This document shows positions 1 to 8,773 of a stretch of 64,000 bases of DNA, piece by piece; positions within the stretch are counted from its first letter, which is position 1, and each line of letters starts with the position of its first letter. Position numbers and translations under genes: made by a program. The notes under the pieces are model-generated. The model did not search any database and was not told the DNA's origin. It worked only from the letters and a program-made list of their open reading frames with translations. This DNA comes from DASQZK01 sp963771005 (GTDB taxonomy: Bacteria > Bacteroidota > Bacteroidia > Bacteroidales > GCA-2748055): the NCBI GenBank assembly GCA_963771005.1, contig CAVYRO010000008.1, forward strand, positions 1,178,001 to 1,242,000, given 5' to 3'.

Positions 1-1437
1 TAATTATGATTTACAAGATGTATTGTATACCTGGCCTCTTCGGGCTGCCACATAACAGAAGAATTAATATTTCTGTCCGGCAGGGTAACAGAAAGCTCTG
101 TGAGCTGGTTATGATGAAAAAATGAAGCGTTATCCCTGTAAAAGCCCTGGTATTCCTTAAAAAATCCAAGCATCCCCTGACTGGCAGCTGTTGGGTCGGT
201 GGAAATCGATGTCCTCAGGTGAAAAGCCATGAATAGCCCGTTGGCGTAAGCTTCCGCAGCATAAATTTTCCAGTAATCTTCCTTTTCGGAACCAAGAAGA
301 GCATTGTATTTGCTCATCATTTCACAAGGCCAGTCGATGAACAAGATCAGGGGTACATTACCCGCTATGGTCCTGTTTCGCTCATATAAATCCCTGAATA
401 CCGGTTGAAGAGATACCGACCCGTCAAGGTGACCCAAAGTAACCGGTACATAATCTGCTTCTGCACCTCCTGCATCCTGATTATGATCATACATCCCCAA
501 TTCATTGAAATCGACGTAAGGCATTATCCCATTTGAGGTGACCCATACCACCTTATGACGGGTATCCGGCTGTAATGCCGTACACGGCTCACGATATCTT
601 TCCAGTACAAGATTGTATATTTTGCAAGAAAGGTATTGGATGTTAAATCCGCCCTGTTATCGGTCATGCGGCCCCATTCGGCAGCTAAAGGATTGTCAGA
701 ACTAAGTGGATCATCCTGCCAGCCATGTCCGGCAAGGTACTGCCGGTAATTGAATTTACATCCGGCGCCATCACTCGTTAAAGAAGGATCTATGCAATTA
801 CTCTCTGTCATGTCAAATCTTTTGATCCAGTCGGCCTTTGTGAAATCCGGATATTTACCGGACAGGAAGGCATTAAAATCCCGGATGGTATAGTCATCAA
901 AACCTTCATTCCCATTATAGGTTTCTCCGTTGTACCCACTCAGCACCTCATCGAAACAGAGACCGTCAACTCCGCCGTCGATCTGGATTTTTGCGATTTT
1001 GACGAGGTAATCGCGAAAAGCCGGGTTGGCAATATTAGCCCTGTAGTTATTTTGGACCACTATGTTGTGTGCCACAACATTCCCGGAAGCATCATGCGTT
1101 ACCCAATCCAGAAATTCTGCCGAATCGGAGGCTTCATCGAAGAAAAAAACCGTAGTTGTCATGCCTCCAATAAAGGGCAGATTCGCCTGGTGAAACCGGT
1201 CGATGATTGAAAAATCATAATCGGATGGCAGAATTCCATCCCTGTCCCATTTTGCCCAGCCACGGATGTTCATTCCGGACGTGTAAAAAACAGCTGTGAA
1301 TCCGCCATAGTCAGCCAGGATTGGCTGAAGTTGAAAATGGTATATTGATCCATGGTTCCTGGGACGGGCAGATAGGCCTGGGGAGAAATAGCATGAGATA
1401 TCCACAGACAACAGAAGCAAAATACAATTTTTCTCAT
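1..1437 (-). pseudogene. Frameshifted TIM-barrel glycosidase-like secreted protein (3' end outside window)
   Basis: Coding signal on the minus strand starts at an ATG at 1437 with a signal peptide (MRKIVFCFCCLWISHA), but the reading frame must change twice to follow the protein. The first change is near 1315-1335, where the N-terminal frame would stop soon after. The second is near 570-600, where the middle frame stops at 524 while another frame stays open to base 1 (for example PDTRHKVVWVTSNG, later FIDWPCEMMSKYNALLG). The middle part has a barrel-like stretch with GGVDGLCFDEV and aromatic-rich loops, as in poorly described glycoside hydrolase-like TIM barrels. I cannot name a GH family. Either the gene is decaying or the assembly has two indels here. 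The neighbouring DNA downstream of its 5' end is full of insertions, which favours decay. Start choice rests on the signal peptide. Confidence 0.6.
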
Positions 1438-1458
1438 AGCATGCCGGATTATATTTTT

Positions 1459-1716
1459 TTAATTAGTATTTGCAAAAAAACTCGACAACCCTTCGACTTC
1501 GCTCAGGGACCGGCGACTTCATTCAAGAGGGTGAACTTTTCGGATGGTGGTAAGGCAGGCCAAAGGCCCTTATATATAAATCTAAAATTCAATGGTTTTC
1601 TTATGAAGGGCCTTTGGCCTGCCTTACCACCATCCGAAAAGTTCTTCGTTCATCGAATTGACCGGTCCCTGAGCGGAGTCGAAGGGTTGTCGAGTTTTCT
1701 TGCAAACACTAATTAA
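1459..1716. repeat. Long palindromic element, copy 1
   Basis: About 258 bp, almost one large inverted repeat: left arm from TTAATTAGTATTTGCAA through CTCGACAACCCTTCGACT, and the right arm is its reverse complement ending near 1716. The arms meet at an AT-rich loop of about 40 bases. A second and third copy lie at 8333-8589 and 50823-51071, this copy being inverted relative to both. It codes for nothing convincing. It looks like a non-autonomous (MITE-like) or hairpin-forming element; no transposase with matching ends is in the window. Confidence 0.8.
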
Positions 1717-1728
1717 GTAATAACACTA

Positions 1729-2884
1729 GTGTCATGTTAAACATGAAATGACGGATATAATTTATACAGTTTTACTCTGGCTTGATCTGTTGTAAACTGC
1801 CATTTTATTTTGACTTTTTTATTGTTTCTGTGATTTTGCCAAGCCCTGACTTCAGCTTTTACAATATTTATCATGTTAATTCTTCTGTTTAAACATTGTT
1901 TTGTTAATACGTTTAGTTCTATTTCAGCCATATTCAACCAACTACCATGTTTGGGCGTGAAAACAAAATCAAGTCGATCCCATAATCTTTTTGCCTCGGC
2001 CGGCGCAAATGCTTCATATAATGCTGCTGCGCTATGCGAGGCCAGATTATCCATTATCAAGGTTATTGTTTTTGCATTGGGGTATAACTTGTCACAAATA
2101 TATTTTACAAGTAATGCCCAGTCTTTTTTTGTTCGGTTTTGGGTTACCTTCAGATATCTTTTACCCGCCAAAGGCTCACTAATCATAAAAACATTACAAA
2201 CCCCACAACGTGAATATTCATAGTCAACTCTTTTTTCCGATCCTGGTGTCATCGGTAATGCTTTGTGAACTTCCTTAATAAGGTCGCCTGTAAACGTCAA
2301 GAACCTGTTCCATAGCTGCAACAAAATGACTATTTTGCTGTGGCGGGATTACCCAACCTTTTACCCGCCAAGGTTTAAGTTCGTTTTTTTTAAAACCTTT
2401 CTCACAGTTTCATGCGAGATTTCATCTACATAATTTAACTCTACCATTCGGTCAGCCAATAAACGTAAGGACCATCTGCCAAATCCTTTAGGAGGCTCAC
2501 TGCAGGCAATTGAGATTAACCGGGCTTCGGTTTCTCCGTCAACCTTTTTTTCATATACCCGGCTTGTTGGTGCAACACCAAGAGCTGCATCAAGACCTTC
2601 TAAAACAAAACGTTGTTTAACCCGATCGATGGTTCGCATACCTGTTTTTAAAACCTTGCAGACTTGTTCATTAGTTTGCTGATTCTCGTTATGAGGACCC
2701 AGATCTACATTAAGCAAGATAAGAGAATGGATGACCTTTTTGGCTGTATGGCTACCTTTTCGTGTATTTTCGATCAATGATTCTCTTTCTTCTTTTGTTA
2801 AAGTTACTTTGTACTTTACCATGATGTTTTTTCAGTAAAGATACAAAATATTTTATTTACGTCATACTATAATTGACATGACAC
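1729..2884 (-). mobile_element. IS630-family insertion sequence, degenerate
   Basis: The 1156-bp element starts GTGTCATGTTAA and ends with GACATGACAC, so the terminal inverted repeat is about 10 bp. It is flanked by TA on both sides (1727-1728 and 2885-2886), which is the target duplication known for IS630/Tc1-type elements. It carries one broken transposase gene on the minus strand and has landed in the CTAG at the left end of the mini-element around it. Confidence 0.8.
1737..2822 (-). pseudogene. IS630-family transposase, broken
   Basis: The N-terminal part (start 2822, MVKYKVTLTKEERESL) carries the helix-turn-helix half. The frame then moves by -1 at a run of eight A where the zero frame reads TTA AAA AAA ACG; this is a canonical A-AAA-AAA slippery site, and the new frame gives NELKPWRVKGWVIPP and MEQVLDVYRRPY before a stop. 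The C-terminal part (2324 to 1737) resumes as LIKEVHKALPM with TLIMDNLASHS and TPKHGSWLNMAEIEL, the second Asp and the Glu of the DDE triad. Compared with full IS630 transposases about 15 codons between YRRPY and LIKEV are missing, including the MDE segment that supplies the first catalytic Asp. The first shift could be programmed; the second is a deletion, so the enzyme should be dead. Confidence 0.8.
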
Positions 2885-3109
2885 TAGTGTCCGGTTAAAA
2901 CTTTATTAAACATTATGAAACCCTTGATAAATCTAGCATACAGAGCATTTCATAAACGTGACGATTTCAATTTTATTCGAACACTAGCAAAGTAATAAAT
3001 AAATAAATGTATGAAATTTCATTCAGCTGATGTTAGACCTATGCCCGGAATTTAACTCGTCCTCTTCCTGACTCCGGCTCCACTAAAGATTGGACTCCCC
3101 TTCCATCAC

Positions 3110-3598
3110 TCTTCAATTACTCCTTCGCGCCTTCGTGCCTTCGTGTCCAACCCCCCTTAGTGCCCTTCCTCCCCTCTCAACACTACTTCACTTACTCCTT
3201 CGCGCCTTCGAGCCTTCGTGTCCAACCCCCCTTTGCGCCCTTCCTCCCCTCTTAACACTACTTCACTTACTCCTTCGCGTCTTCGAGCCTTCGTGTCCGC
3301 CACCCCCCCCCTTTGCGCCCTTCCTCCCCCTCTTCCAACTTAGGTGCCCAAAGCTTTCTTTCACTTCCATCACTCTTCATACCCTTCGCGCCTTCGTGTC
3401 CAACCCCCCTTCGCGCCCTCCTTCCCCACTTAACACTACTTCACTTCCTCCTTCGCGCCTTCGAGCCTTCGTGTCCAACCCCCCTTTGCGCCCTTCCTCC
3501 CTCTTCCTAACTTAAGCTCCACTAAACACTACTTCACTTCCTCCTTCGCGCCTTCAAGCCTTAGTGTCCACTTCCCCCCTTTGCGCCCTTCCTCCTAA
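3110..3598. repeat. Pyrimidine-rich minisatellite
   Basis: About six degenerate tandem units of 62-115 bp. Each holds CTTCGCGCCTTCGAGCC, a C-run, TTTGCGCCCTTCCTCC and ACACTACTTCACTT in the same order. The top strand is nearly all C and T. Open frames through it are low-complexity and not credible as proteins. The stretch 2999-3110 before it holds no gene. Confidence 0.8.
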
Positions 3599-3660
3599 TA
3601 TTTATGGTTCAATTTTTGACAATTCATTTTTTCAACCTAATTTTCACTCAGGTTACCATT

Positions 3661-5847
3661 ATGACAGATCAGGAATTAAAATTAAAATACAACCAAATTT
3701 GCAACAGCCTCGCTTCGCGCAGGTTGAAACCCGCCTTCGACCTTCTTGGGAAACTTATCGCGGAAAACGGGATGGGTATCTTTTATGACGAATGCCGGAA
3801 TCTGGAAGAAACCTATCAGAGCATGCTGAAATACACGGTGGAAGGGGTCTTCGATCCGGAAAGGCAGAAGATTTACAGGAAACTTATCATCTCGGTTTTC
3901 GAACTTGCCGATAACCTGAACGAAGCCCTCCGGATGAAATTTTCTTCATCTCCGGAGTACCGAAAAAAAAGGTCGCTGAAAATGGATCCTGCCGGGAACG
4001 CTTCAGCCTTACTAAAAGAACTTCTTGGCCGTTTCGCAGTTGATCAAACGGGTAACCAGGGCCTGAAGGAAAACCAGGCAAAAATAAAGATCGCCTTTTA
4101 CCATGTCTGGTTTAATGACAAAATGTCACCCGAGGAGGCGGAGCAATGGAACCGGTTTTTTAAAGACTCGGAAGTACCCATGCCCTATCGTGCCTTCCTC
4201 ATTACTGCTTTTATGCTCAGCCTGCTGAGGTATTTCGATCCCGAAAAATTTATGCTCCTTTTCGACCAGTATGATCCGGAACGGCCGGCGATAAGCCAGA
4301 GGGCGCTCACCGGACTGTTGATCAATCTATTCCGGTACGATCGCAGGATGCCTTTCTACCCGGATATTACCGGCAGGTTGAAAATTTTATATGAAAACCC
4401 GGCATTCCGTTTAAATCTTGAAACCATCATCACCCAATTTATAAGGAGTAAAGAGACAGAGAAACTGCAGCAGAGGATACGCGAAGAGATCCTCCCCGAG
4501 ATGATCAAGATCAGCCCGCACCTGAGAGACAAGATCAATCTCGAGGGACTGATGGAAGAAGGTATTTCGGAGGAGAGAAACCCGGACTGGGAGGATATAT
4601 TCAAGGACTCACCCGGATTCCTGAATAAGATGGAGGAGTTTTCCGAGATGCAGATGAAGGGCGAAGATGTCTTCATGGGTTCTTTCTCCATGCTCAAAAC
4701 ATTTCCCTTCTTTGATGAGATGACCAACTGGTTCATGCCTTTCTTCAGGGAAAATCCGGACATATCGGATATACCGGGTGCAGGGGAGCAGCCTGTAAAG
4801 AAATTCATACAGGCGATAGAAAAAGCGCCCATTCTCTGTAATTCCGATAAATATTCCTTTTGCCTCAGCATCCAAAGAATGCCGCAGGAAAACGTCGCGT
4901 TCATGACCCAGGCCATGCAGGCGGAGATGGACCAGATCAATGAGATCAGGGAGGATGAAGAGCTACTGCATCAGAGTAACAGGTCGGAATATATTTCAAA
5001 CCAGTTCATCCAGGATCTTTACCGGTTTTATAAGCTCTTCCCGGGCAAGGCCGGTTTTGAGGATGTTTTTGAATGGAGGCTCGATTTCCACAATACGATT
5101 GCGTTGGGTGAAATCCTGAAAGAGGACCGGAAAATGATGCGAAATATAGCCGAATACTATTTCGGCAAAAAGCATTATATGGAAGCGGCAGGCATCTTTG
5201 ACTACCTCGTTGAGACAGAAAAAAATTCCGAGCTATACCAGAAATTAGCCTGGTGCTATCAGAAGACGGGTGACTGGGCGAAAGCCCTGGATTTCTACCT
5301 GACTGCCGAGCTCCATGGTGCAAAAAATCTCTGGAACATGCGGAAGATTGCTCTTTGTTATCGCAATCTTAAGGAACCTGCAAAAGCGCTCGATTACTAC
5401 CACGAAGCTGAGAAAAATGATCCCGACGACCTGGGTATCCAGCTCAATATCGGCCAGTGCTTCCTGGAACTCAACGAATTCGAGGAAGCCCTGAAATGCT
5501 ATTTTAAGGTGGAATACCTGGCACCCGGCAATAAAAATGTCTGGCGACCCATAGGCTGGTGTTCCTTCCTCACGGGGAAGAAAGAACAGGCCGAGAAATA
5601 TTTTCGTATGCTGATCGATGATGAACCCAACAAACACGATTACATCAATATGGGTCATGTGCAGTGGAGCCTGGGGAACCGGAAGGCCGCACTGGAATTT
5701 TACCGTAAATCTGTCTCTGACGAAGGTTTTTCGGAAGATAAATTTCTGAAGGCCTTCGACGAGGATCTGCCCCAACTCCTGCGCCAGGGGATAGACCGGG
5801 ATGATGTACCGATCATGCTGGACCAGCTGAGGTACAATCTTGAATAG
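3661..5847 (+). CDS. Tetratricopeptide-repeat protein
   Basis: A 728-residue protein with no signal peptide, so probably cytoplasmic. The first 500 residues are helical and charged and match nothing I recognise. From about residue 500 to 690 there are tandem TPR units (for example KHYMEAAGIFDYLVETEKN, ELYQKLAWCYQKTGDWAKALDFY, QLNIGQCFLELNEFEEALKCY, INMGHVQWSLGNRKAALEFY), which normally mediate protein-protein contact. I chose ATG 3661 (MTDQELKLKYNQ) over the in-frame ATG at 3604 because the extra 19 residues are hydrophobic and odd for this family and lie against the minisatellite. It stands alone between the repeat and the phosphofructokinase. Function unknown. Confidence 0.8.
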   Translation: MTDQELKLKYNQICNSLASRRLKPAFDLLGKLIAENGMGIFYDECRNLEETYQSMLKYTVEGVFDPERQKIYRKLIISVFELADNLNEALRMKFSSSPEYRKKRSLKMDPAGNASALLKELLGRFAVDQTGNQGLKENQAKIKIAFYHVWFNDKMSPEEAEQWNRFFKDSEVPMPYRAFLITAFMLSLLRYFDPEKFMLLFDQYDPERPAISQRALTGLLINLFRYDRRMPFYPDITGRLKILYENPAFRLNLETIITQFIRSKETEKLQQRIREEILPEMIKISPHLRDKINLEGLMEEGISEERNPDWEDIFKDSPGFLNKMEEFSEMQMKGEDVFMGSFSMLKTFPFFDEMTNWFMPFFRENPDISDIPGAGEQPVKKFIQAIEKAPILCNSDKYSFCLSIQRMPQENVAFMTQAMQAEMDQINEIREDEELLHQSNRSEYISNQFIQDLYRFYKLFPGKAGFEDVFEWRLDFHNTIALGEILKEDRKMMRNIAEYYFGKKHYMEAAGIFDYLVETEKNSELYQKLAWCYQKTGDWAKALDFYLTAELHGAKNLWNMRKIALCYRNLKEPAKALDYYHEAEKNDPDDLGIQLNIGQCFLELNEFEEALKCYFKVEYLAPGNKNVWRPIGWCSFLTGKKEQAEKYFRMLIDDEPNKHDYINMGHVQWSLGNRKAALEFYRKSVSDEGFSEDKFLKAFDEDLPQLLRQGIDRDDVPIMLDQLRYNLE

Positions 5848-6062
5848 AGATAGCGGGAATATTAACAAATCCGAAGGTTCAGGAGTTTAACCACACAGAT
5901 GAGTGCAGATTTTGACTCATACCTCAGTTTGAATGCAATCCTAATTTTTCTTTTACTCATTCAACACTGAAATTGAATTTATTTTAATCCTAAAGGAGAA
6001 ATCTTTATTTTTAATTGCAGGGACTTTGTTAAGCCTGACATGTTTAAGTTCCTAAGTTGAAT

Positions 6063-6101
6063 TACCTTTGAGGCACGCTAATGAATAATCCTAAAGGAGG
6101 G
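6063..6101 (+). promoter_or_regulatory. Possible promoter -7 element and strong ribosome binding site for the phosphofructokinase gene
   Basis: TACCTTTG at 6063-6070 fits the Bacteroidota TAnnTTTG -7 motif, with only a weak TTTA-type -33 box upstream. AAAGGAGGG at 6093-6101, 5 bases before the ATG, is a strong Shine-Dalgarno site, which is unusual in this phylum. The phrase AATCCTAAAGGAG also occurs at about 5983-5995 with no start codon after it. Confidence 0.4.
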
Positions 6102-6105
6102 AATT

Positions 6106-7230
6106 ATGGCAAAAAATATCGGGCTTCTGACCTCGGGCGGTGATTGCCCGGGACTCAATGCCGCCATCCGGGCTATCGGAAAATCAGCGACTTCATGCTT
6201 CGGTATGGAAGTGATCGGGTTTAAGGACGGTTTCAGGGGGCTGATGGAGAACCGGTCCGTACGTCTGGAAAATGATCTGCTTTCGGGCATTCTCACTCTC
6301 GGCGGTACCATCCTTGGAACCAGCCGTGACAAACCTCATAAGATGCCCATGGGCGGCAAACTGGTTGATATGACCGATGTGATCGTCGAGAATTATCATA
6401 ATCACCACCTGGATGTCCTCGTCTGCCTTGGCGGAGGCGGCACCATAAAGAACGCGTACCGTTTAAAGCAGAAAGGGCTTAATGTGATAACCCTTCCGAA
6501 AACAATTGACAACGATGTGGAAGGTACGGATACAACTTTCGGTTTCGATACGGCCCTGGGTGTTGCCGTGGAAGCCATTGACAGGCTGCACAGCACGGCT
6601 ACCAGCCATCACCGTATCATTGTGGTCGAGATAATGGGGCACGGAGCAGGCTGGCTGACTCTGGGTGCCGGAATCGCAGGCGGTGCCGACGCTATCCTCA
6701 TTCCGGAAGTCCCGTATTCCCTGGATATCGTCGCAGAATCCATTCTCGAACGCAGCCGGAAAGGTAAGCATTTCAGTATCGTGGCTGTGGCAGAGGGTGC
6801 AATGGGAATGGAAGAACATAAAAAGCATAAAGCCCTGAGAGATGCGATCCAGGCGGAAGAAGATCATGACAAGCGCAAAGCATTGAAGGATAAACTAAAA
6901 GAGCTCGAATCTGCTCACAGCGGGAACACGATCCGATTGTCGGCCGAACTTGAACAGAGGACCGGACTGGAATCAAGGGTTACCATTCTCGGACATGTCC
7001 AGAGGGGCGGCACACCGTCGGCTGCCGACAGGTTGCTGGCCACCAGGCTGGGTACCGCAGCAGTTGAATTTATAAACAAAGGCTCATCGGGTATTCTCGT
7101 TGCCAGCAAAAGAGATACCACCATTGCCGTTCCCCTGGAAGATGTGGTGGGAAAAACCCGGCTCATTCCGGCTAACCACGAATGGATCGCCAGTGCCAGG
7201 AAAGTAGGTACCTGCCTGGGCGACAGGTAA
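6106..7230 (+). CDS. pfkA: 6-phosphofructokinase with mixed ATP/PPi-type active site
   Basis: The 374-residue protein phosphorylates fructose 6-phosphate to the 1,6-bisphosphate, the committing step of glycolysis, in the cytoplasm. It shows the family motifs TSGGDCPGLNA (9-19), LGGGGT (108-113), PKTIDND (131-137) and MGHGAGWLT (177-185). In the E. coli enzyme the residues matching Gly104 and Gly124 set the donor: Gly/Gly for ATP, Asp/Lys for pyrophosphate. Here they are Gly112 and Lys132, so the donor cannot be read from sequence, and the metal-binding Asp103 position is Gly111. Length suits the group III clade of ATP or mixed enzymes. It ends 3 bases from the convergent TolB-like gene. Confidence 0.9.
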   Translation: MAKNIGLLTSGGDCPGLNAAIRAIGKSATSCFGMEVIGFKDGFRGLMENRSVRLENDLLSGILTLGGTILGTSRDKPHKMPMGGKLVDMTDVIVENYHNHHLDVLVCLGGGGTIKNAYRLKQKGLNVITLPKTIDNDVEGTDTTFGFDTALGVAVEAIDRLHSTATSHHRIIVVEIMGHGAGWLTLGAGIAGGADAILIPEVPYSLDIVAESILERSRKGKHFSIVAVAEGAMGMEEHKKHKALRDAIQAEEDHDKRKALKDKLKELESAHSGNTIRLSAELEQRTGLESRVTILGHVQRGGTPSAADRLLATRLGTAAVEFINKGSSGILVASKRDTTIAVPLEDVVGKTRLIPANHEWIASARKVGTCLGDR

Positions 7231-7232
7231 TC

Positions 7233-8270
7233 CTATTCTTTCCAGTCAGCTATATATACATTGGTATCATGTGTCCCGCCATTGTTCCGGTTCGAGGAAA
7301 ATACAAGCTCTTTCCCGTCAGGAGAGAACATCGGGAAAGCATTGAAATTACTCTCTGTAGTGATCTGTTCAAGCCCGGAGCCGTCGGCATTGACGATGAA
7401 GAGCTGGAAATCATACCCGCGGTCCGAAAAATAATTACTGGAGAAAATGATCCTTTTTCCATCAGGGGTGAAATACGGCGCCCAGTTTGCCTTCCCAAGA
7501 TGGGTCACCTGTTTCAGATCGCTGCCATCAACATTGCAGGTATATATCTCCATCTCTGTGGGTGCGACCAGGCCCCGGGCAAGGAACTTTTTGTATTTTG
7601 CCACATCCCCGGCATTTACAGGCCTTGAAGCCCTGAAAACAAGTCTTTTCCCGTCGGGAGAAAAAAATGCCCCTCCGTCATATCCGAGTCCGGAAGTAAC
7701 CTGCCTTTGGCCACTGCCATCGATGTTCATGGTCCAGAGTTCCAGATCGCCGCTTCGGGAACTTGTGAAAACGATCTTATCACCCTTCGGAGAGATGGTG
7801 GCCTCCGCATCATACCCCGGGCTGTCGGTCAGTTTTTTCACGATCCTTCCTGAAAGATCCGCCACATATATATCGTATGAATCATATACCGGCCATAAAT
7901 ACTCGCCTTCAATGTGCGGCACCGGGGGACATTCACCGCCGGCCTCATGGGTGGAAGCATACAGGATCAAAGAATCCCCGGGAAGAAAATAACTGCACGT
8001 GGTACGTCCTTTTCCCGTACTTATCATCTTCGGTTTTTCCGAGGGATCCTTTGCGGCCTCACCGATGTCCATCATAAAGATCTGATCGCATTTCAATCCC
8101 CATGCTGGGTTACTGCTTTGAAAGGATAATTTTTTTCCGTCAAAACTGAAATAGGCTTCCGCATTGTCTCCGCCGTTTGTGAGCGGACGAAGGTTCTGAA
8201 GATGTGGTTCCTGTGAGGAACAAAGTGTAAAAGAGGATAGAATTCCGAGGCTTAAAATGAGTCTTAACAT
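7233..8270 (-). CDS. TolB-like WD40/PD40 beta-propeller, exported
   Basis: The 345-residue protein begins with a signal sequence (MLRLILSLGILSSFTLCSS); the Cys at 17 could be lipidated, but FTLC is a poor lipobox. The rest is repeats of the PD40 kind: AYFSFDGKKLSF, ATISPKGDKIVFTSSRSGDLELWTM, AFFSPDGKRLVFRAS, PYFTPDGKRIIFSSN and MFSPDGKELVFSSNRN. These fold into a six-bladed propeller as in TolB. Such free-standing propellers are common in this phylum; most have no known function, and I give none. It lacks the N-terminal TolB domain and Tol-Pal neighbours, so it is not TolB itself. It is convergent with the phosphofructokinase gene. Confidence 0.85.
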   Translation of the reverse strand: MLRLILSLGILSSFTLCSSQEPHLQNLRPLTNGGDNAEAYFSFDGKKLSFQSSNPAWGLKCDQIFMMDIGEAAKDPSEKPKMISTGKGRTTCSYFLPGDSLILYASTHEAGGECPPVPHIEGEYLWPVYDSYDIYVADLSGRIVKKLTDSPGYDAEATISPKGDKIVFTSSRSGDLELWTMNIDGSGQRQVTSGLGYDGGAFFSPDGKRLVFRASRPVNAGDVAKYKKFLARGLVAPTEMEIYTCNVDGSDLKQVTHLGKANWAPYFTPDGKRIIFSSNYFSDRGYDFQLFIVNADGSGLEQITTESNFNAFPMFSPDGKELVFSSNRNNGGTHDTNVYIADWKE

Positions 8271-8332
8271 AATGAATGGGTTAAAATTAATGAGAATAAC
8301 AGCTACATTAACATTGAATTCCGGGCAACTGT

Positions 8333-8589
8333 TTACTTACTATCAGAAAGAAAACTCGATTCCCCTTCGGCTCCGCTCAGGGACCGGTCAATTTGATGAA
8401 CGAAGAACTTTTCGGATGGTGGTAAGGCAGGCAAAAGGCCCTTCTTGTGAAAGTCACTGAATATTAAATTTATACATAGGGGCCTTTTGCCTGCCTTACC
8501 ACCATCCGAAAAGTTCACCCTCTTGAATGAAGTCACCGGTCCCTGAGCGGAGCCGAAGGGGAATCGAGTTTTCTTGCAAACACTACTTA
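8333..8589. repeat. Long palindromic element, copy 2
   Basis: Same element as at 1459-1716 but in the opposite orientation. Outer arms read CTCGATTCCCCTTCGGCT and its exact reverse complement, so both arms differ from copy 1 at matching positions. It sits between the divergent TolB-like and DUF1080 genes. No other feature is seen in 8271-8773. Confidence 0.8.
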
Positions 8590-8773
8590 GATAATGCATT
8601 AATTCAATGCCTCGCTGTCATCCATACGATAAATGTCCGATGAGACACAGGTATTTTTCCGGAATTAATTCCATTGCCGGGTTCTGCCGGATCATTTTTT
8701 CACCCATGTAAATCCTTGGATACCGTCAAAATATCCGTAATTTGGCAATGTGTAAAATCTAAAAACCAATAGA

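Larger units (their letters stand above)
1724..2989. mobile_element. 108-bp mini-element with IS4-like ends and 9-bp target duplication, split by IS630-type insertion
   Basis: The direct repeat AAGTAATAA lies at 1715-1723 and 2990-2998. Inside it the left end reads CACTA at 1724-1728 and resumes after the IS630-type element as TAGTGTCCGGTTAAAA from 2885; the right end, reverse complemented, reads TGCTAGTGTTCGAATAAAA. Removing the insertion leaves an element of about 108 bp with imperfect inverted ends. These resemble the ends of the IS4-type element at 59450-60892 (CACTATTGTCCGACTAA), which also makes a 9-bp duplication. It has no gene and would have been moved by a transposase in trans. Confidence 0.65.

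Noticed and set aside
3090..3515. 141-residue Pro/Leu/Ser-rich frame
   Set aside because: Low-complexity translation of the pyrimidine-rich minisatellite.
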